DNA of 64,000 bases from Avichristensenella sp031550535 (GCA_031550535.1 JAVBOM010000006.1:1-64000), one strand, 5' to 3'. Counted from the first letter of the stretch, positions 24,810 to 34,001 are shown. The notes: generated by a model from the sequence alone, not told the origin. Made by a program: numbers and translations.

Positions 24810-26987
24810 CTATGCCATCGCAAGCACGATGCCATCCTGTGCGGGAACGCTGACGCGCAGGTGCCCGGCCCTCCATTCCCCTGGCATATCCCCCCAATGC
24901 GCCTTGACGGGCGAGAGCGCCGCGTACGCCCCTTGAAGCGCTATGGTTGCCTCGTATGGCGTGTCATGGTTGTTGACAATCCACAAAGAGAAGCCCTCGG
25001 GACCGTTCTGCAGGCGGACAAGCAGATGCCTCTCGCTGCATGTGCAGGCCTGCAAAACCCCAGCGCGGTCAAGGAGCGCGCGGTAAAAGGCGCGCATTTC
25101 ATCCGTTTGGTGTTCGTAAAACCCAAATCCGACGCTGGTGCCCATGAGCAGCGCCCTACCTTTGCCAAACGTGTTCTCCGTGATCGCGACGTGACCGTTT
25201 GCGAATCTTCCCAGCGATCTCGCACTGGCGAGGGTATAGCCTTGCTCGTAAATACCGCCATACACCCTCTCGCAGCCCAGCGCGGCAAAGGAGAACTTCT
25301 CGGCGCTTAGCACACGCCCCCCCATATAGAAGGACGCCTGGCGGCAGCCAAACAGCGCATCCAGCCCAAGCCCGGGCTGTACGGCATCGACATGCCCCAT
25401 ATCATCCGCAAAGCCCGGGCAACCCTCACTGATCAGCGTTCCTCCGGCGGCAACCCACGCTTTGAGCCTGTCGGCGCTTTCCCGCGTCAGGCGCATCGGG
25501 CAGGGCAGGTAGGCAACGCCATAGTCATCTAGTTGTTCCAGTTTGATGATATCTGGCTGCACGGTCAGATCCAACAGCGCGTTGTACGCGCCCCGAAAGG
25601 CATGTATGTACGGGCCGGAACTGCCGTCCAGCAAGTGGAAGTAAATCTGGGTTTCCGGGCAGTTGAGCAGCGCGATATCGCCACGAATGGGCGCGGACGC
25701 CATGAGCCCGGCTTGTTCTGGCGCGTTTCCCCAGTGGCTCATGCGCGCCGCAGCCTCCGAGCGATCCGTCGGCGAACCATCCATGTTGTAGTAGGCGTAC
25801 CTGTCAAACAGTGGACCATCCACCAGGCCGCGCCACCGGCTGGAAAGAAGGCCACGCGTGCCCGCCGCCAACGCGGTCAAATCGTTTGAGCGCAGATCAT
25901 TCCCCGTTCGGATATGGCGAAATAGGGTTTTGTCCTGAACGGACAAATCGTCCAGCCATCGATTGTTCTCGTTGTATTCGTTCGAAAACCGGCTGTCTGC
26001 GTACTCGTGCACATGGCCCGCGCTGCGCTCACATGCCCAGATCGGTTTCCCACGGGACCCCGTACGCGTCAAATCCGGCGCAATCACCCGCGTCCACCGG
26101 CGAACGCTATCCGGATTCCTTTCCAAACCGTCGCCGCCTGTGTAGCCGTATCCGTCCAGACAGGCAGAGAATGCCCACGCGTCATCCGCCGCGTCCAGGC
26201 GTCGGTGCAGACTGGCATCGCCGACGCCGTGCGCCAGCATGGCGGCGTCCGGATCCGCCGCGCGCAGCGTTTCTACGCGCCAGGCAAACTGCTCCGCCGA
26301 TGTCTGCGCGTGGTAATCGGCATAGTCGAAATACTCCGGGTACGGTTCCCTGCCGGCCGGGATATGCACTTGCGACCAGTCGGTCAGGGAATAGCGTCGC
26401 CAGGCCTCGGCCAGATTTTTCAGATCACCGTATTTCCCTTGCAGCCAGCGGCGAAAGTCTGCCTGCGACGCGGGGCAAAAACAGCGTCCAAACCCGGATG
26501 AAAACTGGTTTGTTTCGTTCATCACGTCATAACCGCCAAGGCCGGGATGACCTTTGTACCGTGTGGCAAGCACCGTAAGAAAGTTGCCGGCCAGTGCCTT
26601 AAAATCCCGGTTATCCAGGCATAGTCCCGAAAAACCGCCCGTTGCGGAGGAGTTGCGCATCTGGCTGCCCACCCGTCTGCCCTGCGCGTCTTCAAACCGC
26701 GCATGGGCGTACGCCGCAAACGCCCATTCCGGCGCCGCGTGGATGCACTCGGCGATGATCGTTTTGATGCCGTATTTGGCAGCAAGATCGAGCTGCATGT
26801 CCCATTCGTCCCATTCGTACACCCCGGGCGCTACCTCGATTGCGTTCCACATAAACCAGTGCCGGAACGTGTTCATTTCATCCCGCGCCGCCTGCGCATA
26901 ATCCCTCTCAAAATCTTTGCGCGGCGGGTTTGACTTTCGGAAATAGACCGCCCCGTACGGCAACTGTGCGAATCCCTTGTAGGCCAT
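24810..26987 (-). CDS. GH42-like beta-galactosidase, copy 2
   Basis: A 725-residue GH42-type enzyme. The barrel has HWFMWNAIEVAPGVYEWDEWD (43-63, GH42 hallmark), the acid/base in YDVMNETN (E158), a cysteine pair CFCPAS (169-174) and the probable nucleophile in IWACERS (E320). A trimerisation-like domain with LISEGCPGF, then a small beta domain, follow. No signal peptide is present. The ATG at 26987 has AAAGGAGGGG upstream. It is collinear with the next gene upstream over the full length and clearly a paralogue. GH42 enzymes usually cleave beta-galactosides, but clostridial relatives can have other specificities, and the substrate is not decided by sequence. Confidence 0.88.
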   Translation of the reverse strand: MAYKGFAQLPYGAVYFRKSNPPRKDFERDYAQAARDEMNTFRHWFMWNAIEVAPGVYEWDEWDMQLDLAAKYGIKTIIAECIHAAPEWAFAAYAHARFEDAQGRRVGSQMRNSSATGGFSGLCLDNRDFKALAGNFLTVLATRYKGHPGLGGYDVMNETNQFSSGFGRCFCPASQADFRRWLQGKYGDLKNLAEAWRRYSLTDWSQVHIPAGREPYPEYFDYADYHAQTSAEQFAWRVETLRAADPDAAMLAHGVGDASLHRRLDAADDAWAFSACLDGYGYTGGDGLERNPDSVRRWTRVIAPDLTRTGSRGKPIWACERSAGHVHEYADSRFSNEYNENNRWLDDLSVQDKTLFRHIRTGNDLRSNDLTALAAGTRGLLSSRWRGLVDGPLFDRYAYYNMDGSPTDRSEAAARMSHWGNAPEQAGLMASAPIRGDIALLNCPETQIYFHLLDGSSGPYIHAFRGAYNALLDLTVQPDIIKLEQLDDYGVAYLPCPMRLTRESADRLKAWVAAGGTLISEGCPGFADDMGHVDAVQPGLGLDALFGCRQASFYMGGRVLSAEKFSFAALGCERVYGGIYEQGYTLASARSLGRFANGHVAITENTFGKGRALLMGTSVGFGFYEHQTDEMRAFYRALLDRAGVLQACTCSERHLLVRLQNGPEGFSLWIVNNHDTPYEATIALQGAYAALSPVKAHWGDMPGEWRAGHLRVSVPAQDGIVLAMA

Positions 26988-27013
26988 GGATGCCCCTCCT
27001 TTTGCAATCGCGC

Positions 27014-29197
27014 TCAGCCGAGCGAAACTACGACTGCGTCTCGTCTGCCTACCGTAACGCAAAGCGTGCCGCGCGCCGTCATCTCAGGTGGCACGCCCCA
27101 ATGGGTCCGCTTCGGAGAAAGCCCGGCGTACTTCCCGGCAAGGATGATTTCGGCCTCGGCCTCATCCTTGTATGCGTTGACAATCCAAAGCTTGGGTCCA
27201 CCGTCGCCATCGTGCAAGCGCACGATCAAACTCGGGTTGCCGGACTTGACATGCTGCTCCACACCCGCCCAATCAAGGAGGGTTTTGAAAAACGCGCGCA
27301 TTTCATCTGTTTGATGATCATAGAAACCGAAACCGGGACTCGTACCCATTAGCAGTGTTCTGCCCTTGCCGTACTGGTTTTCGATCGCCGCAACGGCCCC
27401 GTTGTCGTACCAGCCGACGGCCTTGCCCACGGTCGGCTCGTACACCTGTTCGCAGACACCGCCATACACGACAGGGCAATCTTTGAAGGAAAAGTACATG
27501 CCTTCGCTGCGGATTTGATTGGCGTCAATGAAAAAATCCTTTTCACGGCATCCGAACATTTCATCCAAACCCATGGCAGGCTGCAGACCCGCCACGTGCC
27601 CGCTATCGTCCAGATACCCGGGACAGCCCTCGCTGATCAGAACCCCGCCGTTCCGCACCCAGGCCTTCAGGCGCTCCACGCTTTCCTTTTTCAGGCGGAA
27701 CGGGAACGGAAGGTAAGCGCATGAGTAGTGCTTCAACTGCTCCAACTTGATGATGTCCGGCTGCGCAGCCAAGTCCATCCACGCGTTGTACGCGCCGCGC
27801 ACGGCGTATGTGTATTGCCCCGCGCTTTTGCTCATCAACTGCACACAGATCTGGCTTTCCGGGCAGTTAAGAATAGCGATATCCCCATAAATGGGCGCGG
27901 AAGACCATAGGCTCTTTTGCTCGGGAGCATTCGCCCATTTGGCGTTCTTCGACGCGGCCTCCGAACGGTCGTTGGGTGAGCCGTCGTTGTTATAGTAACC
28001 CATCGCACCAAAGAACGGGCCATCGTCCAGGCCGCGCCAGCGGTTGGAAAACAGGCCGCGCACGCCGCCTGCCAACGCGACGAAATCATTTGCGCGAACG
28101 TCTTCGCCGGTCTGTTTGGACCGGGTGTCTCGGCTTACGCCCGTGACCTCTTTTTGCTCTACCCAGGTATGATTTTCGTTAAACTCATAGCGGAAGCGGT
28201 TGTCCGCCAGTGAATACGTCGGGCCTGAGGTACGCTCGCAGGCCCAGAAGGGCTTTCCGTCCGACCCCATTCTCGTCACGTCGGCGGACAGCATCTTTTC
28301 CCATCGTTTGTCCGTTCCGTACGCGCGCGGCGCGATTCCGCCTCCTCCGGAGTATCCGTAACCATCCAGAACCTTCGCGTATTCCCAGTCGTCATCCGCG
28401 CCTTCCAGGCGCCTGTGGAGGCTTGCGTCATGCACGCCGTGCGCCACCATGGCCGCGTCCGGGTCCACTGCGCGCAGGGTTTCCACGCGCCAGGCAAAGG
28501 TGTTGATGGAATTTTCCACGTGATAATCGGCATAGTCAAAGTATTCAGGATAAATTTCATACCCGCGCGGGATCTGCACCTGGGACCAGTCCGTCAATGA
28601 ATAGCGCCGCCAAGCTTCCGCCAATGTTTTCAGGTCGCCATATTTCTTTTGCAGCCACAGCCGGAAATCCGCTTGGGAGGCGGGGCAGAAGCACCTGCCA
28701 AAGCCGGAGGAAAACTGGTTTGTCTCGTTCATCACATCGTAACCGCCAAGCCCGGGATGGCCCTTGTAACGTTTGGCAAGCACGGTTAGAAAATTGCCCG
28801 CCAGCGCTTTGAAATCCGTGTTGTCCAGGCACAGCCCGGAAAATCCCGCCGTAGCGGAGGAGTTTCGTAGCTTGCTGAGCGACGGCTTTCCATCCGCGTC
28901 CACGAATCTTGCGTGTGCGTACTCCGCAAACGCCCATTCCGGCGCGGCATGGATACACTCCGCGATGATGGTCTTTATACCGTATTTGGCCGCAAGTTCC
29001 AACTGCATATCCCACTCATCCCAGTCGTACACGCCCGGGGCCGTTTCGATGGCATGCCACATGAACCAGTGGCGAAATGTATTCATCCCATCGCGCGCTG
29101 CCTGCGCATAGTCGCGTTCAAAATCCGCCTTCTGGGGGCTGGATTTTCTGAAATAGACCGCCCCGTAGGGGAACTGCGCAAATCCCTGGTATGCCAT
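27014..29197 (-). CDS. GH42-like beta-galactosidase, copy 1
   Basis: A 727-residue paralogue of the following gene, with the same N-terminus (GFAQ-PYGAVYFRKS), hallmark blocks, acid/base (GYDVMNETN) and candidate nucleophile in FWACERTSG. Differences concentrate after about residue 280 and in the last 100 residues. It is cytosolic, with no signal sequence. AAGGAGG precedes the ATG at 29197. The pair indicates an old tandem duplication followed by divergence, perhaps to cover two linkages or two aglycones. It lies downstream of the binding-protein gene of the same operon, beyond an intercistronic stem-loop. Confidence 0.88.
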   Translation of the reverse strand: MAYQGFAQFPYGAVYFRKSSPQKADFERDYAQAARDGMNTFRHWFMWHAIETAPGVYDWDEWDMQLELAAKYGIKTIIAECIHAAPEWAFAEYAHARFVDADGKPSLSKLRNSSATAGFSGLCLDNTDFKALAGNFLTVLAKRYKGHPGLGGYDVMNETNQFSSGFGRCFCPASQADFRLWLQKKYGDLKTLAEAWRRYSLTDWSQVQIPRGYEIYPEYFDYADYHVENSINTFAWRVETLRAVDPDAAMVAHGVHDASLHRRLEGADDDWEYAKVLDGYGYSGGGGIAPRAYGTDKRWEKMLSADVTRMGSDGKPFWACERTSGPTYSLADNRFRYEFNENHTWVEQKEVTGVSRDTRSKQTGEDVRANDFVALAGGVRGLFSNRWRGLDDGPFFGAMGYYNNDGSPNDRSEAASKNAKWANAPEQKSLWSSAPIYGDIAILNCPESQICVQLMSKSAGQYTYAVRGAYNAWMDLAAQPDIIKLEQLKHYSCAYLPFPFRLKKESVERLKAWVRNGGVLISEGCPGYLDDSGHVAGLQPAMGLDEMFGCREKDFFIDANQIRSEGMYFSFKDCPVVYGGVCEQVYEPTVGKAVGWYDNGAVAAIENQYGKGRTLLMGTSPGFGFYDHQTDEMRAFFKTLLDWAGVEQHVKSGNPSLIVRLHDGDGGPKLWIVNAYKDEAEAEIILAGKYAGLSPKRTHWGVPPEMTARGTLCVTVGRRDAVVVSLG

Positions 29198-29322
29198 AAG
29201 TGCCTCCTTTTGCGATGTTGTCGTCTTCGTCAACAACCCTCAAGGGGGAAAACGTCCTCCCTTGCGAGATATCCGGGTAAAGCAATGTTCAAATGAATCC
29301 CCATTGAAACTCGCCGATCTAC

Positions 29323-29353
29323 GGTCTGGCTGTGACATTGTCCCAGCCAGACC
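29323..29353 (-). terminator. intercistronic stem-loop after the binding-protein gene
   Basis: A perfect 10-bp stem (GGTCTGGCTG with CAGCCAGACC) and an 11-base loop between the LplA-type gene and the first GH42 gene. No U run follows on the minus strand. Confidence 0.7.
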
Positions 29354-29422
29354 CCATCAGAGGGTAAAGCAGTTTGGCGTTTCTGTGCTCTTCCACGACA
29401 GCCCATCTACGTTGGATATTGA

Positions 29423-30991
29423 TCAGATTCCGTCGGGCTGCACCCTTTCATACACCGCTTGGATCTTGGTTGCGCCCCGGGTGGCACATTCTTTCACATA
29501 GGCGGCCCAGGTTTCATCGGTCACTTCCAGCTCTCCGTAGATAAACTTAGCCGCCATCTCGTCCACATAGGTCTTGAGGCTGGGGAAGTACTGGTTGATG
29601 ATGTCCTGATCCTCGATTTCGAAATTGACAGGCGGCTTTTGCGCTTCGATGTAGCCGAGAGACACGGTATCAAGCTGATACTGCGCATATTCGGGCGTGT
29701 AGCCTTGCAACTCGCGCTCCATGATGCTATAGCCGCGGAAGGGCAGCACGCCGCATCCGTAATCGGCTTCCAGGCTACGCGTACCGCCTTGATCCTTATC
29801 GTACTCAGGGTTCAATACAGCCTTGCCGTCCACCCAGTCATAGGTGACGCCTTCAATACCGTAAGTGTAGCGGTTCCATGCCGTTTCCGAATAACGCATC
29901 CAGTCAAAGAACTGAATAGCCTGGATGAATTTTTCTTCGCCCAACCGCTGACGGCAGTATTCTGTGATGTTGTAGTTGTACTGCCATTTTCCATCCGTGC
30001 CTGTGCTGTAAGCTCGCCCGTAGGGGGTCTCCGGCGGGAAACAGACGCGGTAGGCAAAGCTGTCGCCCATAACAGGCGTGGCGGCAACGGTGGCAACATC
30101 CGTGTCGGAGTAGTAGCACACCTGCGCATAATACTCGCCATTGGACATGAACGTACGCATTTGCTGCCTGGCGGTGGAGAGGTTTTCGCCGTCCAGCAGG
30201 CCTTCCTTGTTGAGCATGCTCAGCCATTCCAGCGCGCCGCGGGCTACATCGCTGGTGGAACCGTACACATAAGCGCCATCGCGGTACGTCATGCCGTGAT
30301 AGGTGTTGACCGCGTTGCCGAACATGGGTATGTCGTTAAACATCCGGCTAACAAAGTTCCCCAACTGTTGCAGACCATCCACAAAATGCAGCCCTCTCAT
30401 CTTGGGCTCGTTTTTATGCAGCGTCCGCAGCGCCTCGGTAAACTCATCCATGGTTTTGGGGTTTTCAAGCCCATACTTCCGCATCAGGTCGTCTCGGAAG
30501 AACAGTTGGAGATTGTTGACCGTAAACGCGCGCAGTTCAGGCATGTTGTAAAACTTTCCGTCGTTCATCCGGAAGTTGTCAATGGTTTCCCAGGCATTCA
30601 CGGAGTCGGCCGCGCGCTTGAAGTTTGGCATGTAGTCCCAGTAATCGCTGATGGGTACCCAGATACCGTCATTGTAGTACGTTTGGAACACCTGGCAAAA
30701 GGTGAAGATGTCAGGCGGGGAGCCTGAGGCGATAAAAGCGTTTGCCTTGGCGATGTTATCATCCGTGGTCACCGGAATGATCTCGAGCGTAACACCGGTG
30801 TGCTCCTTGAAAAACTCAACCCAACCCCAGTCGGGATTGTAAGGCATGCGGGCGTCTTCATGGTAAAACATGGTGAGCGTCAGGTCGTCGGAGATCCAGG
30901 AATCCGGTTTTTCTCCCTCTCCAAGGGCAGGCGTGAAAGTAGCCAGCAACAGCGCCGCCAGCAACAGAGACAGGTACCTGAGATGTTTCAT
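29423..30991 (-). CDS. extracellular sugar-binding protein (LplA-like, SBP family 1)
   Basis: A 522-residue binding protein. The signal peptide ends around residue 24 (LLATFTPALG-EG); no lipobox cysteine is present. The mature part opens with LTLTMFYHEDARMPYN and DWGWVEFFKEHTGVTLE, then GSPPDIFTF, typical of family-1 carbohydrate-binding proteins of the LplA/YtcQ group. It would deliver oligosaccharides to the two permeases encoded upstream. AGGAGGG precedes the ATG. No dedicated ATPase is encoded in the cluster, which is normal because these transporters share an MsmK-type ATPase encoded elsewhere. Confidence 0.9.
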   Translation of the reverse strand: MKHLRYLSLLLAALLLATFTPALGEGEKPDSWISDDLTLTMFYHEDARMPYNPDWGWVEFFKEHTGVTLEIIPVTTDDNIAKANAFIASGSPPDIFTFCQVFQTYYNDGIWVPISDYWDYMPNFKRAADSVNAWETIDNFRMNDGKFYNMPELRAFTVNNLQLFFRDDLMRKYGLENPKTMDEFTEALRTLHKNEPKMRGLHFVDGLQQLGNFVSRMFNDIPMFGNAVNTYHGMTYRDGAYVYGSTSDVARGALEWLSMLNKEGLLDGENLSTARQQMRTFMSNGEYYAQVCYYSDTDVATVAATPVMGDSFAYRVCFPPETPYGRAYSTGTDGKWQYNYNITEYCRQRLGEEKFIQAIQFFDWMRYSETAWNRYTYGIEGVTYDWVDGKAVLNPEYDKDQGGTRSLEADYGCGVLPFRGYSIMERELQGYTPEYAQYQLDTVSLGYIEAQKPPVNFEIEDQDIINQYFPSLKTYVDEMAAKFIYGELEVTDETWAAYVKECATRGATKIQAVYERVQPDGI

Positions 30992-31051
30992 GCGATTCCC
31001 TCCTAGCGTTTCATATTTTATTGGGATACCCCAACAACGACGCGAAACTTA

Positions 31052-31936
31052 TTACCCCTTCAAAGAACCGACCATCAAACCCTTTTGGAAATACTTCTGT
31101 ATGAACGGATAGGCTGCTAAAATGGGGAGTACCACCAGCAAGATTGTCGTCGCCCGGAGGCTTTCGGCGTTCATCAAAAGGTCAACATTCACCACTTCAT
31201 TGGCCGCGGTGGAAAGGTCATTGCTGAACCCCGCGCCCATGACCACCTTGCGCAAATACAGAGATACCGGCTGCAGGTTTGTTTTGTCCAGCAGTAGCAT
31301 CTGCCAGAACCAGCCGTTCCAATAGCCCACCGCGTAAAACAGGCACATGGTCGAGATGACGGCTGTCGAAAGCGGCAATACGATGCGCCATAGCGTCTGA
31401 AACGGGTTACACCCGTCAATCATCGCCGCGTCCTCAACCTCTTCCGGAATGCCCATAAAAAACGTGCGCATCACGATGACATTCCACGTACTGATGGAAA
31501 AGGGAATGATGATACCCCAAACGTTGTTGATGAGACCGAAGTTTCGGATGTTCAGGAACTGAGGGATCAGCCCCGGGCTGAACAGCATGGTGAACAGCAG
31601 CACCTTCATGAAAAAGCCGTTGCCGGCCATTGTGCGTTTGGATAACGGATAGGCAAGCAGAACGGACATGGCAATGGAAAACAGTGTGCCGGCAAAGGTA
31701 TACAAGATGGTGTTCCTATACCCGACGAAGAACATCTTGTCCCCCATCACCTTCGTGTAGTTTGCCAGGGAAAAACCAATGGGAAAAAGGGTAACCTCCC
31801 CGCGCACAACGGCGCCCGGCGTGCTGAAGGAAACTGCGATGATGTTGATAAAAGGAAGCAGGCACACAAAGGCAAACACCAACATTCCAATGTAGTTTAT
31901 CACCTGAAACACCATCTGCGGCTTTGTCGGCTTCAT
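31052..31936 (-). CDS. sugar ABC permease, LplC/CarB type
   Basis: A 294-residue inner-membrane permease with six predicted segments. TM1 is at about 9-30 (FQVINYIGMLVFAFVCLLPFINI). The EAA loop is EEVEDAAMIDGCNPFQTLWRIVLPLS, and the C-terminus YPFIQKYFQKGLMVGSLKG is the LplC/YtcP hallmark. The ATG at 31936 has AAGGGGG upstream; an upstream in-frame start has none. It forms the translocation pair with the next gene. Confidence 0.92.
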   Translation of the reverse strand: MKPTKPQMVFQVINYIGMLVFAFVCLLPFINIIAVSFSTPGAVVRGEVTLFPIGFSLANYTKVMGDKMFFVGYRNTILYTFAGTLFSIAMSVLLAYPLSKRTMAGNGFFMKVLLFTMLFSPGLIPQFLNIRNFGLINNVWGIIIPFSISTWNVIVMRTFFMGIPEEVEDAAMIDGCNPFQTLWRIVLPLSTAVISTMCLFYAVGYWNGWFWQMLLLDKTNLQPVSLYLRKVVMGAGFSNDLSTAANEVVNVDLLMNAESLRATTILLVVLPILAAYPFIQKYFQKGLMVGSLKG

Positions 31937-31947
31937 ATTTTTCCCCC

Positions 31948-32898
31948 TTACCACAAACTGTTTTCCGATACCCGGCGCGCCACCATGTTTGCCGTGGACA
32001 CCAACAGCACCGACACAAGGGATTCGGCAAGACCAATGGCCGTACCCACCGAAAACGCACCCTGCTGCAACCCGATGCGATAAACATAAGAAGAAATGAT
32101 ATCCGCAGTTTCATAGGTGGAGGGGTTATACAGCATAATGACCTTTTCATGCCCTATGTTCATGAATTTTCCAATGTTCAGAATGAGGGTAATGATAATG
32201 GTGGGCGCAATGGACGGCAGCGTCACGTGCAGCGCCTGCTTAAACCGACCGGCGCCGTCGATAACCGCCGATTCATATAGTTGCGGATCCACCGCGGAAA
32301 TGGCGGCCAAATAAATTATGGCGCTCCATCCGGTGCTTTGCCATAGCCCGGACAGCACGTAGATTGGCTTAAACCACGCTGCCTGGATAAGAAAGTTGAT
32401 CGGCGTTCCGTCAAGCGCCACGATCACCTTGTTGATCAACCCGATGCTTGGGGAGGTGAGCTGGAAGATGATACCGGCCACGACGACCGTTGATAAAAAA
32501 TGCGGCAGATACGAAATTGTCTGCACGATGCGGGAGGTTCGCTTCTGGCGCATTTCGCTGAGCAAGATGGCAAAAAGGATGGGGATGGGGTAACAAAGCA
32601 CATTGCTAACCAGACCAAGCACCACATTATTCACGATGGCACGAAGGAAAAGCGGATCCCCCATGACCTGTTCAAAATAGCGAAATCCAACCCAATACTG
32701 CCCAATCATTCCGCTGGCTGGAGAATATCGGCGAAAGGCGAGTACCAGCCCGATACAGGGAAGAAGCTTAAAGCAGACGATGAGTGCAAAGGGAACCAGA
32801 AGCATGCTGTGATAGTATGCGTTCTTGTCTTTGAAGGTACAGTATGCCAACAACCTGCGGGATATGGGCTTTCCTCGCTCGCGCATGAATTTTTCCAT
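31948..32898 (-). CDS. sugar ABC permease, LplB type
   Basis: A 316-residue permease of the LplB/YtcP-partner family. It has the hydrophobic N-terminus SMLLVPFALIVCFKLLPCIG, the RIVQTISYLPHFLS block, an EAA loop (YESAVIDGAGRFKQALHVTLPSIAPT) and a C-terminus ANMVARRVSENSLW that matches the VSDNSLW-type ending of this family. The start is the ATG at 32898 behind GGAAGGAAG. It is the first gene of the long minus-strand operon, 60 bases from a strong promoter with a LacI-type operator. Confidence 0.92.
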   Translation of the reverse strand: MEKFMRERGKPISRRLLAYCTFKDKNAYYHSMLLVPFALIVCFKLLPCIGLVLAFRRYSPASGMIGQYWVGFRYFEQVMGDPLFLRAIVNNVVLGLVSNVLCYPIPILFAILLSEMRQKRTSRIVQTISYLPHFLSTVVVAGIIFQLTSPSIGLINKVIVALDGTPINFLIQAAWFKPIYVLSGLWQSTGWSAIIYLAAISAVDPQLYESAVIDGAGRFKQALHVTLPSIAPTIIITLILNIGKFMNIGHEKVIMLYNPSTYETADIISSYVYRIGLQQGAFSVGTAIGLAESLVSVLLVSTANMVARRVSENSLW

Positions 32899-32936
32899 TT
32901 GGCAACACTTCCTTCCACGTTTTACAAAGAACGAAA

Positions 32937-32950
32937 TGTACACGTTAACA
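32937..32950. promoter_or_regulatory. LacI operator-like site O3
   Basis: TGTACACGTTAACA matches TGTNNACGTNNACA exactly and covers the expected start of the transporter/glycosidase transcript. Confidence 0.8.
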
Positions 32951-32958
32951 TTTTTTGT

Positions 32959-32987
32959 ATTGTAGCTCATTTGGATATGATTGTCAA
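32959..32987 (-). promoter_or_regulatory. promoter of the transporter/glycosidase operon
   Basis: Minus-strand TTGACA (32982-32987), 17-base spacer, TACAAT (32959-32964). The operator lies eight bases downstream. Confidence 0.9.
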
Positions 32988-33077
32988 GTGTTATAATGAT
33001 TTTTTGTTTATTATATTAGATAAATATACCGAAATTCTAACAATGAAAAACTTCTCCGTCTCGGCTCTTCTATAAAA

Positions 33078-33091
33078 TGTAAACGTACACA
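33078..33091. promoter_or_regulatory. LacI operator-like site O4, distal
   Basis: TGTAAACGTACACA matches TGTNNACGTNNACA exactly. It is 128 bp (centre to centre about 141) from O3 and directly follows a plus-strand TATAAA. It could be an auxiliary operator for looping or belong to a lost plus-strand gene. Confidence 0.6.
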
Positions 33092-33227
33092 CAGATCTTA
33101 CCGGAAGCAAAGCCTGCAAAAGAAACCCCACTGGTAGTGATAACGCTGGAAGCGCCGTCTTCGACCGCTAACAAAAATCGTTACGCACGCTGCAGTGGTC
33201 ATCACCACGCTGCCGGTGACGTGAAGC

Positions 33228-33832
33228 TATTGCTTTGACTGTTTTGCCAAGGGGCGCAAAACCAGGCGGGTACTGGAAAGGGTGTAAAACCGCATGACTG
33301 ATACGAACACTCCCGCTACATCTGCGGCAATAAGCGTCGCACACATACTTGTGATTCGATATCCATCGCGGCGAATATCATTCAACCGTTCGTCGTCGCA
33401 TGCGTCGAAGAATACCTTCGCGGTTTCGACTTTGATGTAATCGCGAATGAAATCGCCCGGCAGTTCAATAACGCTTCCCCTGATCTGTTGAAGGAAAAGG
33501 GCGAGCTTCGCCAGATCGACACGCAAATTCACAACGGCGTCAAAGCCGTATTGTCTGGGATGAATGTCCCGGAATTGGAAGATGAGATCGACCGTCTGCG
33601 CCGTCGGAAAGGCGGGCTTGAAGAAATCATCAGGACCGCTGAAGGCAGAAAAAGCAAAATCGGCGCGGTGGTCCTGGCAAATAGAATGCGCAACATGGCT
33701 TCCAAATGGAGCCAGTCGCGCGCAAAAGAGGTTATAAAAGAACCAATCCCGATAATCCACGCGAATGAAGATGGTTCATTCACGGTGAATATCGGGGTAG
33801 TACTTACAAATGGTTGCGGGGGAGGGATTTGA
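33228..33832 (+). pseudogene. decayed serine recombinase (C-terminal part)
   Basis: The C-terminal third of a large serine recombinase. Reading frames shift and a TGA interrupts at about 33298, but the pieces are clear: TRRVLERVK, then HSRYICGNKRRTHTCDSI (zinc-ribbon region), then a continuous frame from about 33350 to 33832 with IIQPFVVACVEEYL, a coiled-coil stretch (ELEDEIDRLRRRKGGLEEII) and the terminal DGSFTVNIGV. No resolvase catalytic domain is present. The last codons run into a tRNA-like 3' end. It marks the edge of a vanished integrative element. Confidence 0.75.
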
Positions 33833-33838
33833 ACCCTC
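33811..33838 (-). other. tRNA 3'-end sequence (candidate attachment site remnant)
   Basis: On the minus strand GAGGG-TTCAAAT-CCCTC forms a T arm followed by CCCCGCA, discriminator A and CCA. Nothing tRNA-like precedes it. Only the 3' part of a tRNA gene is present, as left at one end of an element that integrated into a tRNA gene. Confidence 0.55.
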
Positions 33839-34001
33839 CCCCATACACACAACGATATAAAATAGGAATAAATGTTCTCTATAAATAGTCCGATTTAATT
33901 GAATTATTGATCGTGCCCATCAACAGAGAACAACTGAAAAAAACGCTGGTTATGGTCAAAATTGTGGTCAATTATGGTCTGATTATTTGTGATAAAAAAT
34001 A

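Noticed and set aside
33227..33760. A 177-codon minus-strand gene across the recombinase remnant
   Set aside because: The plus-strand frame shows serine-recombinase motifs; the minus frame is an antisense shadow with no domain.
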